In this document: piece after piece, positions 45,523 through 55,490 of the stretch | Layout of the letters: each line of letters begins with the position of its first letter | Position numbering within the stretch: position 1 is the stretch's first letter | Origin: Alphaproteobacteria bacterium | GTDB taxonomy: Bacteria > Pseudomonadota > Alphaproteobacteria > Rhodobacterales > Rhodobacteraceae | Length of the DNA: 64,000 nucleotides | Direction: 5' to 3' | Assembly (NCBI GenBank): GCA_030425145.1 | Contig: JAUHVK010000005.1 | Span: 1-64,000, forward strand | The notes under the pieces: generated by a model | Seen by the model: only the letters and a program-made list of their open reading frames with translations | The model's database searches: none | Told to the model about the DNA's origin: nothing | Position numbers and translations under genes: made by a program

Positions 45523-46779
45523 ATGCAGAACCGCGAATTCGACATCGTTCTCTGGGGTGCCACCGGCGCTACCGGGTGCCGAGCAGCCGATCACCTTGCG
45601 CGGAGATGTGGGGGTAGCGGCCTCAGGCTGGCGATTGGCGGGCGCAATCGAGAGAAATTAGAGGTCACGCGCCAAAGTTCTCCTGACAAGGACTCTGTGA
45701 AGGCCATCCTTGTTGGCGACAGCCACGACGACGCGTTCCTGCGCAAGATGACGGCCGGCACGCGCGTGGTCGTGTCGACAGTAGGGCCCTTCGCGCTTCA
45801 TGGCAGCGCGTTGGTGGCCGCATGCGTCGCGACCGGCACCCATTATTGCGACCTGACTGCTGAACCGCAGTGGATGCGGGCGATGATCGACGCGCATCAG
45901 GGCCGCGCCCGCGAAACCGGGGCGCGTATTGTGCATTCCTGCGGGCATGATTCCATTCCATCGGATCTTGGTGTGCAGTTCCTGCAAGAAGCCGCGATGG
46001 CACGGTTCGGCGCGCCGTGTCACCATATCGCGACCCGCGTGGCGCAGATGAAGGGCGCCTTCAGCGGTGGCACAGCCGCGAGTTTCGTCAACGCAATGAA
46101 GCTGCGCGAAACCGATCCCGGCTTCGAAGCATTGTCGCTTGACCCATATGCACTCTGCCCACAGGGCGAGCGCGACGGACCCGACGGCCCGGACCGCATG
46201 ATGCCCTTGCAAGTGACTTGGGACCCGGAGCTCCGGGCCTGGACCAAGCCCTATTTCATGGGGCCGATGAATGCCAAGGTGGTCCGTCGCAGTAACGCGA
46301 TCATGGGGTATCCTTACGGACGCGACTTCAGCTACGAGGAAACGGCTCTTACCAGGGGTGGTGTCGGCGGCTGGTTTGCAGCGGTGCGTGGCACCGTGTT
46401 CAGTCGCTTGTTTCTGAAAGCCATGGCGAATCCTTCGACACGGGCATGGCTGCAGCGCCATGTCCTGCCGAAGTCAGGCGAAGGCCCAGACAAGGAAGTG
46501 CGCGAGGCCGGGTCATACGAGATTGTGCTGGTCGGCAAAGCGCGCGACCGCGATGTTCTGATGGCAAAAATTGCCGGGCAAGGTGATCCGGGCGTACGCT
46601 CGACGACTCTGATGTTGACCGAGGCGGCTATTTGTCTTGCCGAAGATGCCGAAAACCTGCCGGTCGGTGGAGGCTTCTGGACACCGGCTTCCGCGATGGG
46701 GCCGCGTCTGCGCGACCGCGTTTCCGAACACGCGGGCCTTAGTTTCGAAATTATCGACAATTGGAGGACCGAACGATGA
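45523..46779 (+). CDS. Saccharopine dehydrogenase-like NAD(P)-binding protein (trans-acting enoyl reductase type)
   Basis: A 418-residue protein with an N-terminal Rossmann fold (FDIVLWGATGATGCRAADHLARR) and HYCDLTAEPQWMRAMID near residue 105, as in the mycobacterial trans-acting enoyl reductase/SCCPDH branch rather than lysine-pathway enzymes. GGAAGG precedes the ATG at 45523. Its stop overlaps the next start (ATGA). Relatives reduce lipid-linked double bonds, so with the following CrtI-like enzyme a lipid- or isoprenoid-modifying pair is plausible. That is inference from neighbourhood. Confidence 0.85.
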   Translation: MQNREFDIVLWGATGATGCRAADHLARRCGGSGLRLAIGGRNREKLEVTRQSSPDKDSVKAILVGDSHDDAFLRKMTAGTRVVVSTVGPFALHGSALVAACVATGTHYCDLTAEPQWMRAMIDAHQGRARETGARIVHSCGHDSIPSDLGVQFLQEAAMARFGAPCHHIATRVAQMKGAFSGGTAASFVNAMKLRETDPGFEALSLDPYALCPQGERDGPDGPDRMMPLQVTWDPELRAWTKPYFMGPMNAKVVRRSNAIMGYPYGRDFSYEETALTRGGVGGWFAAVRGTVFSRLFLKAMANPSTRAWLQRHVLPKSGEGPDKEVREAGSYEIVLVGKARDRDVLMAKIAGQGDPGVRSTTLMLTEAAICLAEDAENLPVGGGFWTPASAMGPRLRDRVSEHAGLSFEIIDNWRTER

Positions 46780-48329
46780 CTGATCGCAGTCAAAACGAGT
46801 GGGATGTTATCGTCGTCGGATCGGGCATGGGTGGATTGACCGCCGCAGCCGCTTTGGCGAAGCTCGGACACAAGGTGCTTCTACTGGAGCAATACAAAAT
46901 CCTTGGCGGCTTGACCCACAGCTTCACGATCGACGGATTTCAATGGGATGCGGGCATCCACTACCTCAACTGCGTCGCCCCGGAAGATCGTGAGCACCGC
47001 ATTCTGGACTGGTTGTCGGACACGCCAATCCATTTGGCCTCGATGGGTGCAGTCTACGACAACCTGCATATCGGTGAATCCGCACCACTTGCTCTGTCCC
47101 GCCCCTATGAAGCACAGGCGCGAGACCTCAAGGATCGGTTTCCGGACGAGGCAGAGGCCATCGACAAATGGATCGCCGCGTTGAAAGAGGGTCGGGAGCT
47201 CGCACGAAGAGTCACGTCGACCCGCGCAATGCCCGAGGTTGTCGGCCATGCGATAAAATGGTGGCACGGCAAAGCCATCGACCGCTGGGGCCGGCGCACG
47301 ACGCAGGAGGTCATCGACGAGATCACCGACAACCCCGGTCTCGCAGCGGCCCTTGCCGCGCAATGGTTCGACCACGGCGGACGGCCCAGCAAGGCTAGCT
47401 TCGCTTTTCATGCTCTGATCACGGCGTCCTATCTGGAAAGTGGCGCTTGGTATCCCAAGGGCGGTGGCGCGGCTATTGCCAAGCATATCCTGCCGACGAT
47501 CACGAAGGCAGGCGGTGAAGCAAGGGCGGACACAAAGGTCGAGACGCTGCTGATTGAAGACAACCGGGTCGTTGGCGTGCGCACGGCGGGAGGGGAGGAG
47601 ATCCGAGCAGCCAAGTTAATATCGGATATCGGAGCGCGCGAGACGGTTAACCATCTTCTGCCCGAGGGATGCGGACACCAGGAATGGATCGACGAGATCA
47701 ATGCCCTGCCGCACTCGGTCGCCCATTTCAGTCTGTTCGTTGGTTTCGAAGGTGATATCCAGCGCGCGGGTGCGACACGGTCAAATCACTGGATCTATCC
47801 AGACGAAAAGGTCGATGTCATCTGGACCGACGTGCCAGACACGCAACCTCCCGGCTTGTTCGTGTCATTCGCCTCATTGAAGGACCCCGACCACGACCCC
47901 GGGCCGTCGCAAAGATACGCGGGCGAAATCGTCGCTTGGGCTGACTGGTCGGTTGTCGAAAAATGGGCCGACATGCCACCGGGTGCACGAGGGGATGGCT
48001 ACCGTGCGTTCAAGTCCAGCGTCGAAGACGCAATGTTCGCGCTTTTCGAGGCCTATTTCCCGGAATTGGCCAAGCTTGTCGTGTTCCGCAATCTGTCGAC
48101 ACCGCTTACAACCCACGCAATCACGGGGCATCACAAGGGAGCGTTCTATGGCATCGACACGACTCCTGACCGCTTGATGAGTGAAACGCTACAAACCCAA
48201 ACGCCCGTCCCGGGTCTGATCATTGCTGGTCAGGATGTCCTGTCGCCCGGAATCCCCGGCGCGCTTTGGGGCGGTATTCTGGCCGCGGCGACAGTCGATC
48301 CAATGCTGTTTCGACAACTCCCCAGCTAA
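46776..48329 (+). CDS. CrtI/retinol-saturase-like FAD-dependent oxidoreductase
   Basis: A 517-residue flavoprotein: dinucleotide site WDVIVVGSGMGGLTAAAALAKLGHKVLLLEQ (residues about 10-40) and C-terminal GLIIAGQDVLSPGIPGALWGGILAA, the second FAD contact of phytoene desaturase and carotenoid isomerase/retinol saturase proteins. GGAGG lies 8 nt before the ATG, which overlaps the previous stop (ATGA). No other carotenoid gene is in the window, so a carotenoid substrate is not supported by context. It acts with the neighbouring reductase-like protein on an unknown, probably lipophilic, compound. Confidence 0.87.
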   Translation: MTDRSQNEWDVIVVGSGMGGLTAAAALAKLGHKVLLLEQYKILGGLTHSFTIDGFQWDAGIHYLNCVAPEDREHRILDWLSDTPIHLASMGAVYDNLHIGESAPLALSRPYEAQARDLKDRFPDEAEAIDKWIAALKEGRELARRVTSTRAMPEVVGHAIKWWHGKAIDRWGRRTTQEVIDEITDNPGLAAALAAQWFDHGGRPSKASFAFHALITASYLESGAWYPKGGGAAIAKHILPTITKAGGEARADTKVETLLIEDNRVVGVRTAGGEEIRAAKLISDIGARETVNHLLPEGCGHQEWIDEINALPHSVAHFSLFVGFEGDIQRAGATRSNHWIYPDEKVDVIWTDVPDTQPPGLFVSFASLKDPDHDPGPSQRYAGEIVAWADWSVVEKWADMPPGARGDGYRAFKSSVEDAMFALFEAYFPELAKLVVFRNLSTPLTTHAITGHHKGAFYGIDTTPDRLMSETLQTQTPVPGLIIAGQDVLSPGIPGALWGGILAAATVDPMLFRQLPS

Positions 48330-48436
48330 GCGACGCTGGGTAGGGGTAGACCTTTGCGATTAAAGCAGATGCTCACCACGCGCGCGGAAAGCCATTCCAA
48401 GTTGCACCAAAGCGGGGGGCGATATTGGGAAAAGAG

Positions 48437-48982
48437 ATGAAGGAGCAAGAGACGCGAAAGATGCCACGGATATTCTGGTTCTTTCTTGCGGCGATGATGC
48501 TGCCCTGGCTTGGCATGAATATCTGGTCCGCCCCGAAGATCGAGGCCTTGTCCGGCGGACTGCGCCTCCCGGAGATGCGATTGACCGGCTATTCCTTTGA
48601 GGACTTGCAGGCCTTCCTCGCTGCGATTGGTGATGAGGGGAGGGACTTTTATCTGGGCGTGCAACTTTGGCTGGACATGCTCTTTCCTCCGCTATTGGCG
48701 GCGGTCCTGTTCCTTTGTTTTCGCTGGTTGTATCCCGGCTTTGCCGGGCGGATCATCGGGACGGCGTCCCTATCATCTGTTGTAATCGATTATCTCGAAA
48801 ATGCCGCACTGGCGGTGATACTACGCGCCGGTCCCGAAGCTTTGACACTCGAAATGGCGGCAGAGGCCAACCAGTGGACCATAGCGAAGTGGACACTTGC
48901 GCAAGTCGGTCTCGCGGCGCTGATCATTGGTATCGGGCTTCGGATACGCCGACGATGGATGGCGAAACGCGTTCGGCCATAA
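48437..48982 (+). CDS. Four-helix membrane protein of unknown function
   Basis: A 181-residue protein with four membrane segments (IFWFFLAAMMLPWLGMNIW, LDMLFPPLLAAVLFLCFRW, IIGTASLSSVVIDYLENAALAVIL, AQVGLAALIIGIGL) and Asp/Glu in the third. It follows the CrtI-like gene by 107 nt on the same strand and probably belongs to that operon. The ATG at 48437 is chosen, with an in-frame TTG at 48425 and ATG at 48461 as alternatives. I do not recognise the family. Confidence 0.75.
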   Translation: MKEQETRKMPRIFWFFLAAMMLPWLGMNIWSAPKIEALSGGLRLPEMRLTGYSFEDLQAFLAAIGDEGRDFYLGVQLWLDMLFPPLLAAVLFLCFRWLYPGFAGRIIGTASLSSVVIDYLENAALAVILRAGPEALTLEMAAEANQWTIAKWTLAQVGLAALIIGIGLRIRRRWMAKRVRP

Positions 48983-49272
48983 GTATGCCGTCGGTCGCTG
49001 GCGCTGTCCCCAACTGGCAATCAGACCAGTGGTTTTCGTGTGCATTAAACTGCTGCGGCATTTATGGAACACACATCCGGACTATCGCAGGATGCCGAGA
49101 GTTACCCGGGCCTTGGCGATCTCAACAATATGGCACATGGTGCACGTAAAACACCTGTCACCAGACGGCGGCCAGGAAGTCTGCAGCCCCGCAGAAGCCC
49201 GGCGCGAGGCGCCACGTGGGAGCAGGGCTGCGCGGGCCGGAAACCGCGCTGCGCACCGGAGTTGGGGGAGAC

Positions 49273-49986
49273 ATGAGACATTTTGTTGCCCTTGGTTTTG
49301 CAAGTCTCTTCTCTCTGACAGCGCTCGTGCAGGCCCAGGACCAGGCCGCGCAGGGGGGTGATCCCCCCGCCTATCACTGCCCGTCTGCTGATCTGCAGGT
49401 CTTTGCAGTTGATCCGGATCTGGCGCGCCACATCTGTGAGGTCGAGGAGCAGGCCGCGCCTGCCCTCGCCGCCTGTGGCATGCCGGATCGTTCGCCGCTC
49501 GACATCTACGTGGTTCAGCGGATCGAAGCGGTCGGCCCCCATTGTCTGGGCACCTATGTCTGCGCAACAGATGAAATCGCCGTTGTTGCCCCGGACCAGC
49601 TTGCCACGCTCGAGGTGCTCTCCGACATTTACCGCTCCATGCAGGTGGCGGATCTCTTCGATAGCCTTGTGGTGCATGAGATCACCCATGCTCGCTTGAC
49701 CAAGGCCCTGCAGGGAGAGGAACTGAGCGTCGCCTCCCATGAATATATTGCCTATGCGATGCAGTTTGCCTCGCTGCCGGACAGCGTTCGGCAAAGCCTT
49801 GCCGCGGGACGCAGCACGGAACCGGTAGACCGGTCCAGAATCAACGAATTGACACTCTTCTTTGGAGGGCCCGATGCCTTTGCGCCTCTTGTCTGGCGAC
49901 ACTTTCAGGCGGAAGGAAATGGCTGTGGTTTTGTAAAATCACTAATCGACGGCTCCACGATCTTGGGTCTGCCACCGGACAGTTGA
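49273..49986 (+). CDS. Secreted protein with HEXXH zincin motif (DUF6639-like)
   Basis: A 237-residue exported protein. The signal peptide is at about 1-22 (MRHFVALGFASLFSLTALVQAQ). Four or more Cys lie in the mature part (YHCPSADL, HICEVEE, AACGMP, HCLGTYVCATDEI) and could form disulfides. The helix SLVVHEITHARLTKAL carries HEXXH, followed about 25 residues later by SHEYIAYAMQF. This is the layout of a gluzincin-like metallopeptidase, but the third metal ligand is not certain. It resembles a DUF of roseobacters as I remember it. GGGGGAG precedes the ATG. It stands alone. Confidence 0.8.
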   Translation: MRHFVALGFASLFSLTALVQAQDQAAQGGDPPAYHCPSADLQVFAVDPDLARHICEVEEQAAPALAACGMPDRSPLDIYVVQRIEAVGPHCLGTYVCATDEIAVVAPDQLATLEVLSDIYRSMQVADLFDSLVVHEITHARLTKALQGEELSVASHEYIAYAMQFASLPDSVRQSLAAGRSTEPVDRSRINELTLFFGGPDAFAPLVWRHFQAEGNGCGFVKSLIDGSTILGLPPDS

Positions 49987-50179
49987 GACCAGGTCTCCCG
50001 CGACACCCCATCATCGCCCAGCCCGGCACAGGGCAGACAAATCTCACGCAGGTGGAGGGTGGACTCTTATCCGGATGGGAGGGTGGCCAACACAGCGTTT
50101 CCAAACACTGTGCGATGAGTGTGCAATGCACGAACTTAAAACTGCGCTATGCGCAAGTGGATTGTTTTTATGGATAAAG

Positions 50180-50254
50180 TGGTGCCCGGGGGCGGAATCG
50201 AACCACCGACACGAGGATTTTCAATCCACTGCTCTACCCCTGAGCTACCCGGGC
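50180..50254 (-). tRNA. tRNA-Phe (GAA)
   Basis: The minus strand folds as a tRNA. The acceptor stem is GCCCGGG/CCCGGGC, the D-arm AGCTCAGGGGTAGAGC, the anticodon stem GGATT...AATCC with loop TTGAAAA (anticodon GAA, Phe), the T-arm has GGTTCGATTCC, and CCA is encoded (50180-50182). Length is 75 nt. Confidence 0.95.
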
Positions 50255-50418
50255 ACGGGTGAACGAACATCGTTCGGGTGGCGGCGTTCTATGTGACGGT
50301 TTGGGGCGTGTCCAGTGGCTTTTCGCCTCAAAATGCAAAAACAAACATCAAGTTGAAATTGCCTGGCAATGCGATCGCCTAACCTTGTCTTCCTGTGCCA
50401 GATCGTCAAGCTGTTCAG

Positions 50419-51024
50419 ATGGCACCAAGCTTTGAATTTGAAGATGATTTGCGCGCGCGTGGGCTCTGTCGCATCGCGGGCGTGGACGAGGCCGGGCGCG
50501 GTCCTTTGGCGGGGCCGGTGGTTGCATCGGCTGTTGTCCTCGACACCGGAAATATTCCGGCGGGGCTGAATGACTCGAAAGCTTTGTCCGCGAAAAAGCG
50601 CGGCGCAGCCCTTGATATGATACTGGCCACGGCAGACGTCGGGATCGGTGTGGCGAGCGTAGAGGAGATCGACGAGATCAACATCCTGCGCGCCAGCCAC
50701 CTAGCCATGGTGCGCGCAATTGAGGCATTGTCGTCGCCTCCGGATCACGTGCTGATCGACGGAAATCTCGTGCCAAGAGAGCTTTCTCTTCCAGCGACCC
50801 CGATTGTGAAGGGGGACAGCCGGTCGCTCAGCATTGCGGCGGCCTCAATTGTGGCCAAAACAAGGCGCGACGCGATCATGTGGGATTTGGCGCAACAGTA
50901 TCCAGGCTACGGCTGGGAACGGAACCAGGGTTACCCCACGAAATGTCACAAAGAAGCCCTTCGAAATCTTGGTGTGACCCCACACCATAGACGTTCGTTC
51001 AAACCGGTGCACAATATCTTGTGA
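50419..51024 (+). CDS. rnhB: Ribonuclease HII
   Basis: A 201-residue enzyme that cleaves RNA in RNA-DNA hybrids and removes misincorporated ribonucleotides. It contains [23 protein letters not shown] (catalytic Asp-Glu pair), VLIDGNLVP (Asp) and [19 protein letters not shown] (Asp). It ends in [12 protein letters not shown]. The ATG at 50419 is chosen. A GTG at 50395 would add eight residues and neither has a clear ribosome site. It lies upstream of ccrM, a linkage seen in other alphaproteobacteria. Confidence 0.95.
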   Translation: MAPSFEFEDDLRARGLCRIAGVDEAGRGPLAGPVVASAVVLDTGNIPAGLNDSKALSAKKRGAALDMILATADVGIGVASVEEIDEINILRASHLAMVRAIEALSSPPDHVLIDGNLVPRELSLPATPIVKGDSRSLSIAAASIVAKTRRDAIMWDLAQQYPGYGWERNQGYPTKCHKEALRNLGVTPHHRRSFKPVHNIL

Positions 51025-51046
51025 CAAGGCAAAAACGTAACTGCTT

Positions 51047-52243
<1,197 letters not shown>

Positions 52244-52298
52244 CACTCTTCAAACACCGCCGGTGCCTGCGGTCATGATCCCGCGGCACTACACCTTG

Positions 52299-52326
52299 CC
52301 CCGCCGAATTAACGGCGGGGTTTTTT
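52299..52326 (+). terminator. Rho-independent terminator of ccrM
   Basis: An 8-bp GC stem (CCCCGCCG at 52299-52306, CGGCGGGG at 52313-52320), 6-nt loop and a run of six T residues, 55 nt after the ccrM stop. Confidence 0.93.
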
Positions 52327-52454
52327 GACTCTGGTCTGATGCTCAATAGGCGTGTGGACAAATTGCATGGCACGCGGGCAGCGGTGGCTTATAACGTTGC
52401 GAACTGGCCTCTTTACCAAGATGGGCCAGACCAGACTTTGAGGGAGGATCTTGA

Positions 52455-53228
52455 ATGAAATGGGCCAGAGCACAGGCGTCCGACGGAACCGCCATGATTG
52501 GTGTGATTGTCGAAGAGGCGTTTCACCCACGAGCGGAGCTTGGCGCCGACACGGTAACGGGTGATCCGATCGCCTTGGCGGACGTCACGCTTCTGCCTCC
52601 CGTGCAGCCGGGTAAATTCATCGGCCTGTGGAACAACTTCAAAGCCGCCGCCGAGAAGGGCGGGTATGAGCATCCGACACACCCTTTGTATTTCTTCAAG
52701 GCAGACACCTCTTTGTCCGGTCCCGGAGCCTCAGTCGAGATCCCGGAATCTGCGGGCAGGGTCGTATTCGAAGGTGAATTGGGGATTGTCATCGGCAGCA
52801 CCTGCAAGAACGCCAACGCGGCCGAGGCCGAAGCGGCCATCTTCGGCTATACCTGCGTCAATGATTTCACGTCACTCGATATCTTGAATGCAGATCCGTC
52901 TTTCCCGCAATGGACCCGCTCCAAAAGCTTTGACGGGTTTGGCAATGTCGGTCCGGTGATCGACACCGAAGTCGATTGGGCGGATTTGACCATCACGGTG
53001 CTGGTCAATGGCCGAGAGCGCCAATCCTATCCGGCATCTGACATGATCCTGCCCCCGGCCGAGATTGTTCGTCTCTTGTCTCAGGATATGACTCTTAATC
53101 CCGGCGATGTGATCGCCTGTGGCACGTCTGTCGGCGCACGTCCGGTCAAGGCGGGTATGGAGGTCGATGTCGTGATCGAGGGCATCGGTACACTAAGGTC
53201 ATCCTTGGCATCACCTGCCGAAGCCTGA
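52455..53228 (+). CDS. Fumarylacetoacetate hydrolase-family protein
   Basis: A 257-residue FAH-fold enzyme. The C-terminal catalytic domain has the metal ligands in VVFEGELGIVIG and the conserved GYTCVNDFTSLDI...TRSKSFDGFGNVGPVI, plus LNPGDVIACGTSVGARPVKAGMEVDVVIEGIGTL at the end. Such proteins hydrolyse or decarboxylate acylpyruvate-type diketo acids (as in HpcE/FAHD1). GGGAGG precedes the ATG. It appears monocistronic, so the pathway is not given by context. Confidence 0.92.
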   Translation: MKWARAQASDGTAMIGVIVEEAFHPRAELGADTVTGDPIALADVTLLPPVQPGKFIGLWNNFKAAAEKGGYEHPTHPLYFFKADTSLSGPGASVEIPESAGRVVFEGELGIVIGSTCKNANAAEAEAAIFGYTCVNDFTSLDILNADPSFPQWTRSKSFDGFGNVGPVIDTEVDWADLTITVLVNGRERQSYPASDMILPPAEIVRLLSQDMTLNPGDVIACGTSVGARPVKAGMEVDVVIEGIGTLRSSLASPAEA

Positions 53229-53304
53229 TGGTACGAGTGTCTGCCCGAGATGCTTCCTAAGGCAGCTTTTCTCACTTATCTGCCACAAAAAACCGTGAAC
53301 GACG

Positions 53305-53334
53305 CAATAGCGCATTGAACTCAATGCGCTATTG
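53305..53334. repeat. Perfect 12-bp inverted repeat after the FAH gene
   Basis: CAATAGCGCATT (53305-53316) and AATGCGCTATTG (53323-53334) are exact reverse complements around a 6-nt loop. No T-run follows, so it is not a classical terminator. It could be a Rho-dependent 3' end hairpin, an operator upstream of the L,D-transpeptidase gene, or both. Confidence 0.6.
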
Positions 53335-53414
53335 GCAGTTTCAATACAGGTAGAATAGTAATCGCTCTCTGGCTCCGTGCGCTGACGGGGCCAATTCGAC
53401 TGGAAAGGCTGCCC

Positions 53415-54062
53415 ATGTTTACTCGTCGCCAATTTATTGTTTCTGCCGTCTCCACACTTGCCGCACCGGCTCTAGTCAGCCCTGCGCTTGCTGCACCGAG
53501 TGAATGGGACAAGTGGGACGAACAGATCACCCCGGCGAATTTTGATCTCGGCTCCAGCAACCCTTGGGGTCTGCACCCCCGGTACCTTCCGCAGCAAGTG
53601 CGCGCCAACGATGGTCTGACGCCCGGTGACATTCATGTCGATGCGGTTGCCCGTTACCTCTACCACATTCAGGATGACGGCACCGCAATGCGCTATGGTG
53701 TGGCGATTGGACGGGACGGGCTGTACGAGCCGGGGGTCTATTCCATCCGCCGCAAGGCAAAATGGCCGGGCTGGACGCCGACACCAGCGATGATCAATCG
53801 CGAACCCGACAAATATGCTCGTTGGGAAGAGGGGATGCCCCCGGGACCGGAAAACGCATTGGGCTCGCGCGCGCTGTATCTCTACGTCGGAAGCCGAGAC
53901 ACCTATCTGCGCATCCACGGCACACCTGCACCGCGCTCCATTGGCACGCGGGCAAGCTCGGGCTGCGTGCGCATGGTAATGGCGCATATCAACACGCTCT
54001 ACGATCAGGTGGATACCGGCGTCACCGCGTATCTTTACCCGACCGACGGCGGCAGGCTGTAA
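53415..54062 (+). CDS. L,D-transpeptidase (YkuD domain)
   Basis: A 215-residue exported enzyme. The N-terminus MFTRRQFIVSAVSTLAAPALVSPALAAP is a signal peptide of twin-arginine type. The YkuD domain (about 75-210) ends with HGTPAPRSIGTRASSGCVRM, holding the catalytic His and Cys. It makes or attaches 3-3 peptidoglycan cross-links, or links lipoproteins to peptidoglycan. It is one of several paralogues usual in Rhodobacteraceae. The next gene, a small lipoprotein, is convergent, 12 nt away. Confidence 0.93.
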   Translation: MFTRRQFIVSAVSTLAAPALVSPALAAPSEWDKWDEQITPANFDLGSSNPWGLHPRYLPQQVRANDGLTPGDIHVDAVARYLYHIQDDGTAMRYGVAIGRDGLYEPGVYSIRRKAKWPGWTPTPAMINREPDKYARWEEGMPPGPENALGSRALYLYVGSRDTYLRIHGTPAPRSIGTRASSGCVRMVMAHINTLYDQVDTGVTAYLYPTDGGRL

Positions 54063-54074
54063 CGTTTTTAAGGA

Positions 54075-54341
54075 TCAGCTTTGCGGGCGCACGCAGATCG
54101 GATTGCCATTGGTGGTCCGAAGCGGCAATTCCGTTGTCTCGACCGGGCCTTGATGGGTGTACCAATAGCAGCCGTCTTCGGACTTAATGCGCGCGGTGGT
54201 GAGATCCTGGAAAGGCGCCGCAATTGAAGCGACGGATTCAGGCACAGTGACAATTCCAGACCCTGAACTGGGCACCGGTTCGCAAGCCGCAAGGGCCAGC
54301 AGGGTCAGGGGGGCCGCAAGTAAAACCTTGGCTCTGGTCAT
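54075..54341 (-). CDS. Small outer-membrane-type lipoprotein of unknown function
   Basis: An 88-residue protein with a lipoprotein signal (MTRAKVLLAAPLTLLALAACEP; lipobox LAAC). The short mature domain has two further Cys (DGCYWYTHQGP and NPICVRPQS) likely to pair. The ATG at 54341 is preferred to a GTG at 54365. It is convergent with the L,D-transpeptidase gene. The family is not recognised. Confidence 0.75.
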   Translation of the reverse strand: MTRAKVLLAAPLTLLALAACEPVPSSGSGIVTVPESVASIAAPFQDLTTARIKSEDGCYWYTHQGPVETTELPLRTTNGNPICVRPQS

Positions 54342-54610
54342 GTCGCACTCATTCCGCTGTGTCACGTGTCACAAGAAAGTTGCACTAGTCACCGAATGCC
54401 GCAAGCCTGTGCACGCCTAAGGCTTCAAAAGCATGGCACGGAAGCCGCAACTTCCCCGCAGGCCGACGCTTGGCCGAGGTTTGGCGAAACGGTAATCTGC
54501 TGGTTTTCCAATGCGGTGCGGCCATTGAAGTTCCCGAAAGACGATGTGTAGATAGGCGCAACAGCGGTGGGTATACCTGCCTGTCGCGTCTTTCCCTGAA
54601 CGGAGACCTT

Positions 54611-55483
54611 GTGGACATTCGCGCAATCCTCATGGGACTGGCCTTTGCTGCCATGTGGTCCTCGGCCTTCACCTCGGCACGGATTATCGTGGCGGATGCG
54701 CCGCCGCTGATGGCCTTGGCTCTGCGCTTTGCCATCTCGGGGGCGCTCGCTGTCGTGATCGCTCGTGCGATGGGCCAAACCTGGCACCTGACACGCAACC
54801 AGTGGAAAGCGACGATCATCTTCGGCATCTGCCAGAACGCGCTCTATCTCGGTCTCAACTTTGTCGCCATGCAACGGATCGAGGCATCTCTTGCCGCAAT
54901 CATCGCGTCCTCCATGCCGCTCCTCGTGGGCGTTGCGGGATGGCTGTTCGCAGGGCAGAGGATCTCGGTTCTGGGGGTCATCGGCCTGATTGCCGGTTTC
55001 TGCGGTGTGGTGATCATCATGAGCGCCCGTCTGAGCGCCGGCGCAGACCTCTACGGGGTGGCTCTATGCATTCTAGGCGTGATTTCCCTGACCGTTGCGA
55101 CCCTGTCTCTGCGCAATGCCAGCTCGGGAGGCAATTTCATGATGGTGGTCGGCTTGCAAATGCTGATCGGCAGCGCCGTGCTCTGGCCCGCCGGGCTTTG
55201 GTTGGAAACGGCTGACGTCACCATTTCCGCCAAACTGGTACTGGCCTTCCTCTACACGACGCTCGTTCCGGGGCTTGCCGCGACACTCGTATGGTTCTGG
55301 TTGGTCAACCGCATCGGCGCGGTCAAGGCGGCCACCTTCCACTTCCTCAACCCCTTCCTCGGGGTCGCCATCGCAGCCGTCATCCTGTCCGAAAAGCTCG
55401 GCTCCACCGATATTCTCGGCGTGATCATCATCACCTTCGGAATCCTTGCGGTTCAGATTTCCCGCCAGACGGTCAAGACCTGA
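54611..55483 (+). CDS. EamA/DMT-family transporter
   Basis: A 290-residue inner-membrane protein with ten predicted helices in two EamA repeats. The first begins ILMGLAFAAMWSSAFTSARII and the second near residue 145 (LYGVALCILGVISLTVATLSLR). PFLGVAIAAVILSEKLGSTDILGVIIITFG ends it. The GTG at 54611 follows CGGAGA. The open frame further upstream (to 54470) is not membrane-like and is rejected. Such carriers export amino acids or metabolites, with substrate unknown. It is convergent with aroC, 7 nt apart. Confidence 0.9.
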   Translation: MDIRAILMGLAFAAMWSSAFTSARIIVADAPPLMALALRFAISGALAVVIARAMGQTWHLTRNQWKATIIFGICQNALYLGLNFVAMQRIEASLAAIIASSMPLLVGVAGWLFAGQRISVLGVIGLIAGFCGVVIIMSARLSAGADLYGVALCILGVISLTVATLSLRNASSGGNFMMVVGLQMLIGSAVLWPAGLWLETADVTISAKLVLAFLYTTLVPGLAATLVWFWLVNRIGAVKAATFHFLNPFLGVAIAAVILSEKLGSTDILGVIIITFGILAVQISRQTVKT

Positions 55484-55490
55484 GCCGCGC

